DNA of 64,000 nt from Arthrobacter sp. FW306-07-I (GTDB lineage: Bacteria; Actinomycetota; Actinomycetes; Actinomycetales; Micrococcaceae), in the NCBI RefSeq assembly GCF_021800405.1, contig NZ_CP084550.1, positions 1,984,001 through 2,048,000 of the forward strand, read 5' to 3'. Of this stretch, positions 44,603 through 52,586 are shown piece by piece (position 1 is the first letter of the stretch; each line of letters begins with the position of its first letter). The position numbers were made by a program, and so were the translations under genes. The notes under the pieces are model-generated. The model made no database searches, had not been told where the DNA came from, and saw only the letters and a list, made by a program, of their open reading frames with translations.

Positions 44603-44836
44603 ATGCGCGAGGACCACCGACGCACCTTCCGCACCGACATCGAACGCCTAACCGACGGACACCTCCGGTCAACGCCACTGGACGTGCTCCGCTCAACGAA
44701 CACCCAGGCCGTCTTCCGCGGGGCCGTCCCGAAGGGACCGCACACAGCCACCGACGCCAGCCTCGCCCAGTACCTGCAAGACCGACTCGCCAGCGAGAAC
44801 ATCCATCTGGATCTCAACGTCACCATAGAGCGGTAA
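44603..44836 (+). CDS. 77-residue hypothetical protein with its own terminator
   Basis: The frame MREDHRRTFRTDIERLTDGH...HLDLNVTIER has GC-rich third positions and is followed 13 bases after its stop by a strong intrinsic terminator. This supports a real short transcript. An upstream ATG at 44591 or a longer 107-codon form from 44513 is possible. The sequence is charged and probably helical at first. I do not recognise the family. Confidence 0.45.
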   Translation: MREDHRRTFRTDIERLTDGHLRSTPLDVLRSTNTQAVFRGAVPKGPHTATDASLAQYLQDRLASENIHLDLNVTIER

Positions 44837-44848
44837 GTTGATCTGCGG

Positions 44849-44880
44849 AGCCCCGGACCACCACTGGTCCGGGGCTTTTT
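44849..44880 (+). terminator. Intrinsic terminator
   Basis: AGCCCCGGACCA (44849-44860) pairs perfectly with TGGTCCGGGGCT (44865-44876) around the loop CCAC and is followed by a T-run to 44880. This is the clearest rho-independent terminator of the window, ending the small gene at 44603-44836. Confidence 0.9.
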
Positions 44881-44899
44881 GGCGCCGTCAGTTGGGCGC

Positions 44900-45532
44900 C
44901 TACAGGCCGCCAGTGAATGTATACGAGGCAGGAAGAGGATTCGGGGCTGTGCCGTGGAACAGCACGATTTCGTCATGGGCTTTCAGGACGACGTCGGTGA
45001 TCTTCCCGTCCCGCTTGGTCCCGTTGACCGCCACGTTCCACCCGTCGATGTTCGAATGTGGCGTTCCTTGGTTCTTGTCGGTGCCGTCAAGGACACCCCA
45101 TTCGGTGAGGAACTGTCCGAGGGTGTAGGTGGCGCCGGCGGTGGGTGCCTCAATGTGGATGATGCCGGTTTCGTCGTGACTGTGGAGCGCGGAGATTCCA
45201 TTGGGCTGGCCGGCAGGGTTGAAGCTGAAGCCGATGTCGGCCGGGACGGTCACGGGTTTGCTGTCCGTGAAGATGTCCAGGTGCGCATGGAAGTGTTCGG
45301 CGGCGCCTTCGGCGTTGAGTACTTGCAGTCCTGCGGCTTTGATCCGGTCCGCTGCACCCTTGGGGTTCAGTCCCCAGCCCACAGGTGCGGAGGACGCGAC
45401 GGCCGTGGAGGTGGTCGCCGGTGCAGAAGCGGCGGGGGCGGTGGCCGTGGGCGCCGTGCTTGAGGGAGCGCAGGCTGAGGCGCTCAGGACCAGGCCGGCC
45501 AGCGTGGCCATGAGGGTGATGCGGTTTTCCAA
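44900..45532 (-). CDS. Histidine-rich secreted lipoprotein of unknown function
   Basis: The protein is about 210 residues from the TTG at 45532 (a GTG at 45565 or ATG at 45511 are alternatives). It has a lipoprotein signal (LVLSASAC), a low-complexity Ala/Thr/Ser/Pro linker, then a globular domain with clustered His: HFHAHLDIFTDSKPVTVPAD, ALHSHDETGIIHIEAP and YTLGQFLTEWGVL. The His pattern suggests a metal (perhaps copper) site on a beta-sandwich, but I cannot name a family. It sits alone on the minus strand, anchored to the outer membrane face. Confidence 0.65.
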   Translation of the reverse strand: MENRITLMATLAGLVLSASACAPSSTAPTATAPAASAPATTSTAVASSAPVGWGLNPKGAADRIKAAGLQVLNAEGAAEHFHAHLDIFTDSKPVTVPADIGFSFNPAGQPNGISALHSHDETGIIHIEAPTAGATYTLGQFLTEWGVLDGTDKNQGTPHSNIDGWNVAVNGTKRDGKITDVVLKAHDEIVLFHGTAPNPLPASYTFTGGL

Positions 45533-45697
45533 CGGACACTGCTTTCGGGTCAAAGTAACAGGCACTTCGGGCGCCCATGGACAGCCTAGTAGCCAGTTCC
45601 ACCTGCCACAGACAGTTTTACGCAGAGGCCGGTAACCGCCCGGACAGGACAGCACCCCTCCCGCGGTGGCAGGAAGGGGTGCTTAGGTGTCATGTTC

Positions 45698-45880
45698 CTA
45701 GTAGGCGTTGCCGGAGCCGGCGGGACCCCAGCGGATGGCGCCGTTCTGGAAGTTCTGCGCCACGTTGCCGTTGGGGCCGGTCTGGTAAACGCCGCGGTTG
45801 GCGGGAACCTCGCCTGATGGCGGGTAGCCCAGGACGCCGTTCTCGAAACCCGTAGCGGCCCACTCAGCTACATGAGATTC
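45698..45880 (-). pseudogene. Stranded LGFP-repeat end, former C-terminus of the adjacent secreted protein
   Basis: Minus-strand sequence downstream of the CAP-domain gene reads EWAATGFENGVLGYPPSGE, then GVYQTGPNGNVAQNFQNGAI and RWGPAGSGNAY before a TAG at 45698-45700. This is a typical terminal LGFP repeat (wall-binding module of actinobacterial secreted proteins) with no start codon. It is cut at about 45878, exactly where the CAP gene's new 3' end begins. Confidence 0.7.
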
Positions 45881-46834
45881 CTACTGTCGCACTACCCGGA
45901 AGCGTACTGCTTCAAGACGGAGTCCCTGGCCGGTGGTTCCGCAAACCTCACCATCACCAACCTCGGGCATCCAGCCAATATTTTGAACATGTGCTTGGCA
46001 TCGGATTGTCTCACCGGCAATTGTGGATTTGATTTGTATTGCTTCCATGCGAAGTGCCAACCCGGTAGTACCAATTGTTGTCGCTCCAGTGCTGTAATTT
46101 TGCCAGCCAGTATCCTGGATATGCGCTCGAACCGTCTGTCCTGATGTAGAAAAGCGGAGCGCTTCCAGCCTGAGCGCTTGTCCTACACTGCCAGCGGTTT
46201 CGCCGTTCGACACGCTGGACTGCCAACCAATTTTTTGAACATGCCCCTCATAGGAAATCGTCGTTGGGGCAGTGGGCGGAGCCGGGGATGACGGAATCTG
46301 GGTGGTGGGGTAGGCCGCCATGTTGGAGACCATCAGGTGCCAGCCTGCGTAGGGTCCGGTGGTAGGGACGACGTAGCCAATGCCTGCGTCCGTGCCGCGC
46401 GGATCGAGCATCGCGGCCTTGTGGCCAGGGGAATTCATCCACCAGTTCACGAGCTGGGCGGGGCTGAAGTTGAACCCGATGTTCTCGCGGTACCAGGTGG
46501 CACCGGCCGGGATCTCATTGCCGCCGGCGTCGGCGCGGTGGATGGTGGCGAAGTCGAAGTTGGTATCCATCGTAGCTACGCCCAGCTGCTTGGCCCAGTC
46601 CTGGGAGACGTCGGCGATCTTCTGGTTCCATACGAAGGGCCGCGATCCAACCTTTGCGCGTTCGGCGTTGATGAGGTCGAAGGTTTGCTTGGTGAACGAG
46701 TCGGCGATGGTTGTGGCCGGGACGACGGCGGGGACCGGCGCGGCGACGGAAGCGGTGGCGGCGGCAAGGCCGGAGGGCAGAGTGAGGAGCAGCCCGAGGG
46801 TTGCCGCGGACATGCGCGAAGAAGTGAATTTCAT
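45881..46834 (-). CDS. Secreted CAP/SCP-domain protein with three ChW repeats
   Basis: The 317-residue protein starts at ATG 46834 after AAGG. Residues 1-31 are a Sec signal peptide (ending ATASVAA). Residues 45-175 form a CAP (SCP/PR1) domain with IHRADAGGNEI, YRENIGF and NSPGHKAAMLDPR. Residues 195-317 are three ChW-type repeats, each with a G-W core and LR-EA tail (VQKIGW...ALRLEALRF, IQDTGW...ALRMEAIQI, VQNIGW...GLRLEAVRF). The ChW part (45881-46255) is visibly more AT-rich than the CAP part. A leftover LGFP module lies directly downstream. ChW repeats are thought to mediate surface or protein binding. Confidence 0.85.
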   Translation of the reverse strand: MKFTSSRMSAATLGLLLTLPSGLAAATASVAAPVPAVVPATTIADSFTKQTFDLINAERAKVGSRPFVWNQKIADVSQDWAKQLGVATMDTNFDFATIHRADAGGNEIPAGATWYRENIGFNFSPAQLVNWWMNSPGHKAAMLDPRGTDAGIGYVVPTTGPYAGWHLMVSNMAAYPTTQIPSSPAPPTAPTTISYEGHVQKIGWQSSVSNGETAGSVGQALRLEALRFSTSGQTVRAHIQDTGWQNYSTGATTIGTTGLALRMEAIQIKSTIAGETIRCQAHVQNIGWMPEVGDGEVCGTTGQGLRLEAVRFRVVRQ

Positions 46835-47342
46835 GGATACCTTGATTGGGGCCGGGGGTAATACCGGGAGACGGAACAAGTCTGCCCCGGCCCCATCGCG
46901 CGGACCGCCGATTTGTGGTGATGCTGCGGAAAGTCTTGGCAGAATCTGCGGAAGTCCGGCTGCCGCGGCTACCCCGCGCCCTTCATCGGTGCGGCGCCCC
47001 GGAACTGCCTCCCCGCCGCCGCGCCTACCTCTGGCCCAGGCAGCTCGCCGCTGCCGTAACGGAAAATGAGGCCCTTGCAGTGGAATGGGCTGCAGCAACT
47101 AGACGTACCGAACGGGGGCCTGCAGCCAACGAAAGCAAGCGGCCGCGGTACTTGGACTTCGCAGACCAGGCCTTCACCGTGGGTATGACCTTCCAAGTCT
47201 CAGATACTGGCCTCAAAACCGACGCGATCCAGGGCAAAGTCTTGCGCCACGCGTTGCTGTCGTACCTGTTGGGCACCAACGTGTTGGCGACAACGACCAA
47301 CCCTGTAGCCGGCCTGATCCACCAAGCAGGCGGGCTTGATCA
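46835..47342. other. Upstream region of the CAP-domain gene, no gene seen
   Basis: The open frames here on both strands look random. The interval presumably contains the promoter and 5' leader of the secreted CAP protein. I looked for the known c-di-AMP (ydaO-type) riboswitch often found before actinobacterial wall hydrolases and did not recognise it. Confidence 0.4.
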
Positions 47343-47432
47343 TCAACGGAGACCGCCCGACAGCAGCAACATCACAGCCACGGCGCAAATGACGGCGAAC
47401 ACCGAAAGTGCTACCCACAGAAGCTTCTTCAT
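47343..47432 (-). CDS. 29-residue single-span membrane mini-protein
   Basis: The frame from ATG 47432 encodes [14 protein letters not shown] and then [14 protein letters not shown]. This is two Lys followed by one continuous hydrophobic helix of about 20 residues and a short GGLR end. It looks like a bona fide membrane microprotein rather than chance. The ribosome site is weak (GTAAGT directly before ATG). No function can be suggested. Confidence 0.4.
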   Translation of the reverse strand: MKKLLWVALSVFAVICAVAVMLLLSGGLR

Positions 47433-47810
47433 ACTTACAGTCTGGCCCAACGCACCTACCCAGGTTCCCCGCCCTGGCTTGAACGGCGATCGGGAAGCGT
47501 ACGACGGCGGGAGCCCACCCGCCGTCGTACGCATCCGGCTCAGTGCTCACCTCGCGGATTCCGGACTTCCCGGGCTTTCAGAAGAGGTGGCCATTACTTC
47601 TTGCGCATTTGCAATAGTTGCGAAAAAATAAAAGCTAGATTCTCGGGCGAAAACAGCCTGCACAGCAGTTATCGCATCTCGATGCAGTTCCACCCGGAAT
47701 CGTGCTCATTTCCGCCTGCATGGTGGAACGGGGGCCCGACAAGCCTGCGTAAGAGCAACAGGCGTACTGGGGCGCGGTCTGATAAGCCATATCGCGAAGG
47801 AGCATTTCCT
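47433..47810. other. Intergenic stretch before the ACS-type transporter
   Basis: No gene is seen. It contains an inverted pair around 47499-47530 (GTACGACGGCGGG / CCGCCGTCGTAC, loop about 8) that could terminate the leftward or rightward transcripts, and the AT-rich 47600-47660 segment that probably carries the promoter of the transporter. Confidence 0.45.
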
Positions 47811-49161
47811 ATGGCACAGAACGTAACGGCAGCAGTGGCAGTGGGTAATACCCGGTGGAAGCGGCTGATTCCCGTCGCTATCATCGTCTACATCATCTCG
47901 TTCATGGACAGGACAAATATCGGTTTCGCCCTGAACGGGCTCCATCAGGACCTGGGCATCGACGCCGCCCAGCAGGGCCTGGCGGCAGGTATCTTCTTCA
48001 TCGGCTATCTCGTCCTGCAGATACCAGGCGGGCATCTCGCCGAGCACTGGAGTGCCAAGAAGTTCGTGGGCATCATGGTGCTCATTTGGGGGCGTGCTGG
48101 CTGTCCTTTCCGGATTCATCCAGGACTTCACCCAGCTGCTGGTGGTGCGCTTCTTCCTCGGCGTCGCCGAGGCCGGGATCTGGCCTGCGATCCTTGTACT
48201 GATCAGCCACTGGTTCCCCGCCGCCGAGCGGGCGCGCGCTTATGCGCTCTGGATGATGAATATCGCGATCGCTTCCATCATCACGGCGCCCCTGTCCGGG
48301 TGGATCCTCTCATTCTCGGACTGGCGATGGCTGTTCATCATCGAAGGCATTTTCCCGTTCATCATCGCGGCCCCCCTTTGGTGGGCCCTGATCGCCGACC
48401 ACCCGCGCGAAGCAAAGTGGTGCTCGGTACAGGAGCGCGAATACATCGAGAAGGGACTTGCTGCTGACGCAGCGGCACATCCCCAGCAGGAGAAGCTCGG
48501 ACTGCGGCAGGTTCTGTCAAACAGTGTCGTGTGGCGACTGACCCTGGTGTATTTCCTCATACAGATCGGCTTCTACGGCATCAACATCTGGCTTCCCCAC
48601 GTAATCAAGACGATCACCTCCGGGTCCTCCCTGGAGGTTGGCCTGATTACGGCAATTCCATACGTGTTGGCAATGTTCGGCCTCTGGTACAACGCCAAAG
48701 CAGCCGACCGTTCCGGCCGCTACTCCACGCACGTGCTGCTGTCGATGGCAGTGGGAGCTGTCGCGTTGGTGGTTTCGGTTGCAACCGGCGACAACATGCC
48801 CGTTCTTGCCGTCACGCTTATCAGCATCGCCGTCGCAGGCGCCCTGGCCTATGACGGTCCCTTCTGGGCTTCCGCGTCGCGTGCGATGCCGGTGGCCGTT
48901 GCCGGTGCCGCCATGGGATTGATCAACGCGGTAGGCAACCTTGGTGGATTCGTCGGACCCTACGTGGGCGGCTTCCTGCAGGATGTGACGCAAGGCAGTT
49001 TCCTGGCAACCTCCATCTTCCTGGCGTGTTGCCTGCTGGCCGCTGGCCTGGTGATGCTGACACTGCGGCGCGGCGGTGACAGGCCGCTGGCCGCCGGCCG
49101 ATCCCGGGCGGGGCAACCGGAAAAGGCTAAGGCAGACACACGCAGGCGGAATACCCTCTGA
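47811..49161 (+). pseudogene. MFS transporter (anion:cation symporter type) broken by an extra G
   Basis: The gene starts ATG 47811 (AAGGAG before it). It encodes an ACS-type MFS protein: IIVYIISFMDRTNIGFALNG, AAGIFFIGYLVLQIPGGHLAEHWSAKK (landmarks FFIGYLVLQIPGG and WSAKKFVG), then after the shift LLVVRFFLGVAEAGIWPAIL, WFPAAERARAYALWM and WASASRAMPVAVAGAAMG. Reading VLIWG into VLAVLSGF needs removal of one G from the GGGGG run at 48088-48092. Relatives import tartrate, phthalate, glucarate or other organic acids. Homopolymer position makes a sequencing error or phase variation as likely as true loss. Confidence 0.8.
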
Positions 49162-49168
49162 AGGTCCG

Positions 49169-49199
49169 TAGGGCCGGCCTGCATCGCAGGCCGGCCCTA
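49169..49199 (+). terminator. Strong hairpin after the ACS-type transporter
   Basis: TAGGGCCGGCCTGC (49169-49182) pairs perfectly with GCAGGCCGGCCCTA (49186-49199) around a 3-base loop. It starts 7 bases after the transporter stop codon, without a T-run. Confidence 0.7.
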
Positions 49200-49230
49200 G
49201 CTTCATGAGGCCGGCCCTAGGTTCATGAGG
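49191..49230. repeat. Tandem duplication of 20 bp overlapping the hairpin
   Basis: CCGGCCCTAGCTTCATGAGG (49191-49210) is followed directly by CCGGCCCTAGGTTCATGAGG (49211-49230), one mismatch in 20. The unit includes the right arm of the hairpin at 49169-49199, so the left arm could pair with either copy. It lies between the convergent transporter and GH15 genes. Confidence 0.85.
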
Positions 49231-49251
49231 GCACCGATGCCTATGCGGGCA

Positions 49252-51102
49252 TCAGGATGTCTGTTCGTTCACGGAGCCACCGTCCCCTGCCCGGTCCCCG
49301 TGACGGTCTTCCGGGCTGGCCAGGGGAGTGTTGCTTTGCCTGGATTGCCCGTGCTGGAGCTGCAAAGCGCAGTGGATGAGGGGGAAGTGGCTGAAGGCCT
49401 GCGGGGTGTTGCCCAGTTGCCGCTCGTTCTTGGGGTCCCACTCCTCGCTGAGCAGGCCCACGTCATTGCGGAGGCTGAGGAGGCGTTCGAAGAGTTCCTC
49501 GGCCTCGCTTCGCCGGTTGATCCCCAGCAGGGCGTCAACCAGCCAGAAGGAGCAGGCGAGGAAGACCCCTTCGGTCCCGGGGAGGCCATCATTGCTCGCC
49601 TGTGGGCGGTAGCGGAGGACAAAACCGTCTTCGGTGAGGTGCTGCTGGATGGCCTCGACAGTGCCGATCACGCGGGGATGGTCGTGGGGCAGGAACCCCA
49701 CGCGGGGGATCAAAAGGAGGCTCGCGTCCAGCTCGTTGTTTCCGTAGGACTGGACAAAGGTATTGCGCTCGCTGTTGAAGCCGTGCGTCATGACGTCTTT
49801 ATGGATGGTGTCGCGCAGCGCGGACCAGCTGTCTTCCGGGCCTGGCAACCCGGAGTGCCTGATGCCCTTGACCATGCGGTCCGCCGCCACCCAGCACATG
49901 ACTTTTGAATGGGTATTGTGGCGGCGGGGACCGCGCATTTCCCATAGCCCGTTGTCGGGCTGGTCCCAGGCTCCCTCCAGGTACTCCATGAGGGCCACCT
50001 GGATGTCCCAGGAGTCATCGACAGTGTCCGGAAAGGCGGCGCGGGTCAGGGAGAGCCCGTCCAGGACCTCGCCCCATACATCCAGTTGCAGTTGGGGTGC
50101 GGCGGCGTTTCCAATCCTGACCGGTTTGGAACCTTCGAACCCTGCAAGCCACGGCAGTTCCGTTTCCGGGAGGCGGCGGGTGCCGTCGATGCCGTACATG
50201 ATCTGCAGGTCGGCGGGGTCGCCCGCGACGGCACGCAGCAGCCATTCCCGCCACGCCGCCGCTTCCTCGGTGTAGCCTCCGGCAAGCAGCGACTGCAGCG
50301 TCAGGGTCGCGTCGCGAAGCCAGCAGAACCGGTAATCCCAGTTCCTGGATCCACCGGGGTCTTCCGGCAGGGAAGTTGTGGGAGCTGCGACGATGCCACC
50401 CGTGGGGGAGTAGATAAGCCCCTTGAGGGTGATCAACGAACGTTCAACCGCATCCTTGTACTTTCCCTCCATCCGGCTGCGGCCGATCCAGTTCAGCCAG
50501 AAGTTCTCCGTTGTTTCCAACGCCTTGTCCGGGTCGGTTTCCGGCGGGGCAGGCTTGCTGCTGGGAACCCACCGCAGCACGAAAGGCACTTTTTCACCCG
50601 CCTGCACTGTGAAGTCACTGACCGTGCGCATGTCCCGGCCCTTGAGCGGGGCGGGGGTGGTGAGGTACGCGGCGTCCGGGCCCGCGATGGCGGTCAGGCG
50701 ATGGTCTTTGCGCCTCACCCAGGGAACGATGTGGCCGTAATCGAAGCGCAGGCATAATTCCCCGTACATCTGCACGCTGCCGCGAAGGCCCTCGACAACA
50801 CGCACCACGTCGGCGCCGTCGTCGCGGACAGGCATGAAGTCAGTGACCCTGACGCTTCCTTGGGAAGTTTCCCACTCGGTTTCAAGGATGAGCGTTCCCG
50901 GGCGGTACCAGCGGCGGGTGCACCGTCCTTCCCCGGCGGGTGCCAGCAGCCAGCGCCCCGCGGCAGGGGTATCCAGCAGGGCAGCGAAGCAGGCCGGGGA
51001 GTCAAAGTTCGGCAGGCACATCCAGTCGATCGAGCCGCTGGTACTGATGAGGGCAGCCGTGTGCAAGTCCCCCAGGAGCGCGTAATCACTGATATCCGAC
51101 AT
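49252..51102 (-). CDS. GH15-family glucoamylase/trehalase
   Basis: The 616-residue (alpha/alpha)6 hydrolase with an N-terminal beta-domain opens YALLGDLHTAALISTSGSID and contains GGSRNWDYRFCWLRDATLTL, LQLDVWGEVLD (acid region) and SEEWDPK (catalytic base region), all hallmarks of GH15. Actinobacterial members of this size are either trehalases or glucan 1,4-alpha-glucosidases; both release glucose. ATG 51102 follows AAGGAGGG. No signal peptide, so it works in the cytoplasm. It is the last gene of the long leftward operon and overlaps the preceding gene. Confidence 0.88.
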   Translation of the reverse strand: MSDISDYALLGDLHTAALISTSGSIDWMCLPNFDSPACFAALLDTPAAGRWLLAPAGEGRCTRRWYRPGTLILETEWETSQGSVRVTDFMPVRDDGADVVRVVEGLRGSVQMYGELCLRFDYGHIVPWVRRKDHRLTAIAGPDAAYLTTPAPLKGRDMRTVSDFTVQAGEKVPFVLRWVPSSKPAPPETDPDKALETTENFWLNWIGRSRMEGKYKDAVERSLITLKGLIYSPTGGIVAAPTTSLPEDPGGSRNWDYRFCWLRDATLTLQSLLAGGYTEEAAAWREWLLRAVAGDPADLQIMYGIDGTRRLPETELPWLAGFEGSKPVRIGNAAAPQLQLDVWGEVLDGLSLTRAAFPDTVDDSWDIQVALMEYLEGAWDQPDNGLWEMRGPRRHNTHSKVMCWVAADRMVKGIRHSGLPGPEDSWSALRDTIHKDVMTHGFNSERNTFVQSYGNNELDASLLLIPRVGFLPHDHPRVIGTVEAIQQHLTEDGFVLRYRPQASNDGLPGTEGVFLACSFWLVDALLGINRRSEAEELFERLLSLRNDVGLLSEEWDPKNERQLGNTPQAFSHFPLIHCALQLQHGQSRQSNTPLASPEDRHGDRAGDGGSVNEQTS

Positions 51103-51724
51103 GGGTGCCCTCCTTGGCCGTACCGGTAAATGATTGAGCCGGCAGGGGCCCAAGCAGGCGACTGGGCCGCCGGGCAGCCCGGATTGCCACGAGCACCACC
51201 ATTGCCAGCCCTATGGCAAGCAGAACGATACGGCTCCCACCTGTGGTCCGGGATACGGTGACGCGGTGGTCGGCGGTGCCGGGGTGGGTGATTTCGTTGG
51301 CTGGCACTTCCCATTCAGCCGGGGGAGGGAAGGTTCCGGCCGGGAGTTTCTCCTGGCGCAACTGCCGACGGAAGGCGAGGCGCTTCCGGACGTTCTTGTT
51401 AGGGGCCGGCATGGCATCGTCTGCCGCGATTGCTGCCGGGAAGTCGATGATGTAAGGCTCGCCGTAGAAGGCCGAGGAGGCTACCGACTCCAGCCAGGTG
51501 CCCGGGGGTGCCTCGACGCCACGGGCTGCGAAGGCAGAGCGCAGGCTTTCCTGAATCTCGTCCAGGCTTTTGCCCTGCGCGTCCTTGGTGACGTCGAAGA
51601 TGGCCAGCTGGAGCTGCAGTTTGGCATCTGCGCCAGGGTCGGTGGCACTGGGGTCCTGGCCTGTAGGGTCTGGGTTCAGCGGCTCGGGGTTGGCGCGGCC
51701 AGCCTTGCCGGGATTGCTACTCAT
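51086..51724 (-). CDS. Single-span membrane protein of unknown function
   Basis: The 212-residue protein has a Pro/Asp-rich, probably disordered N-terminus (about 30 residues) and a globular middle (LQLQLAIFDVTKDAQGKSLD, ARGVEAPPGTWLESVASSAFYGEPYI; landmarks APPGTW and FYGEPYI). One transmembrane helix lies near the C-terminus (IVLLAIGLAMVVLVAI), followed by a basic stop-transfer RAARRPSR. No family recognised. It overlaps the GH15 gene start by 17 bases and follows the ZIP gene by 21, so it is co-expressed with them. Confidence 0.65.
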   Translation of the reverse strand: MSSNPGKAGRANPEPLNPDPTGQDPSATDPGADAKLQLQLAIFDVTKDAQGKSLDEIQESLRSAFAARGVEAPPGTWLESVASSAFYGEPYIIDFPAAIAADDAMPAPNKNVRKRLAFRRQLRQEKLPAGTFPPPAEWEVPANEITHPGTADHRVTVSRTTGGSRIVLLAIGLAMVVLVAIRAARRPSRLLGPLPAQSFTGTAKEGTHVGYQ

Positions 51725-51745
51725 TGGGGTCCTTTCGGTCGTGTT

Positions 51746-52501
51746 TCAGCCGCCTACCTGGTCGACAGTGAAGGCAGCCAGGAATCCGGCGGCGGCGATG
51801 AGGCCGGTGAGCAGGTGGTGTTCTTCGAAGGCTTCGGGGATCATCGTGTCGGCGAGCATGGCCAGGATGGCTCCTGCTGCTACCGCAGTGATGAAGGCGA
51901 CGACTTCGGCAGGGGCGTCCTGCAGGACCAGGAACCCGACCAGCGCCGCAATCCCTGAGAGCACGGCGATGCCCACCCAGACTCCGAAGACATATTTGGC
52001 GCTGCGGCCGGCTTTCTTCATGCCGGCCGTGCTGGAGAGGCCTTCGGGGACGTTGGAGATGAAGACGGCGGCCAGCATGGCCGGGCTGACTGCACCGGCG
52101 GTCACCAGTCCGACGCCGAGGACCACCGATTCCGGGATACCGTCCAGCAGCGCCCCGACGGCGATGGCGGTCCCGCTACCTGGTTTTTGCTGCTCCGACG
52201 GCTGTTTCCCACCCGAGCGTTTGCGGTGCTCGGCGCCTTTGCGGGCCAGCAGGGCGTTGGCGGCAACGTAAACGACGGCGCCGGTGGCGAAGCCCCCGAT
52301 CGTGGGCCAGAGACCACCGCCGTTGACTGCTTCTTCCACCAGCTCGAAGGCGAGGGCTGAGATCAGCACGCCCGCGCCGAAGGACATCACGGAGGACACT
52401 ACTTTGGACGGAATCTTCCATTTCCATGCCATGGCGCAGCCGACCACCAGAGCCCCGCCGGCGATGGTGCCCCACATCCAGGCCAGCAACCATGCCGGCA
52501 T
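51746..52501 (-). CDS. ZIP-family metal transporter
   Basis: The 251-residue protein has about eight membrane helices. TM4 (GTAIAVGALLDGIPESVVLG) and TM5 (VFISNVPEGLSSTAGMKKAGR) carry the ZIP metal-site residues (D-G-I-P-E and N-V-P-E-G, with Glu and Asn but the family's usual His replaced). A Lys/Gly-rich loop lies between TM3 and TM4. ZIP proteins import Zn, Fe or Mn into the cytoplasm. It lies 85 bases after the enolase-superfamily gene and probably belongs to the same operon, perhaps supplying Mg/Mn/Zn for its enzymes. Confidence 0.82.
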   Translation of the reverse strand: MPAWLLAWMWGTIAGGALVVGCAMAWKWKIPSKVVSSVMSFGAGVLISALAFELVEEAVNGGGLWPTIGGFATGAVVYVAANALLARKGAEHRKRSGGKQPSEQQKPGSGTAIAVGALLDGIPESVVLGVGLVTAGAVSPAMLAAVFISNVPEGLSSTAGMKKAGRSAKYVFGVWVGIAVLSGIAALVGFLVLQDAPAEVVAFITAVAAGAILAMLADTMIPEAFEEHHLLTGLIAAAGFLAAFTVDQVGG

Positions 52502-52586
52502 TACGAGGCACCGGCCAGAAGGCAGTGCTGCTGTTCACGGTTCGGGTTATTCACGGGGACGAGTCCTTTCCTGTTGGTCAAACATG

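Noticed and set aside
46835..47342. Possible c-di-AMP riboswitch ahead of the CAP-domain gene
   Set aside because: The conserved core of that riboswitch class was looked for on the minus strand and not found.
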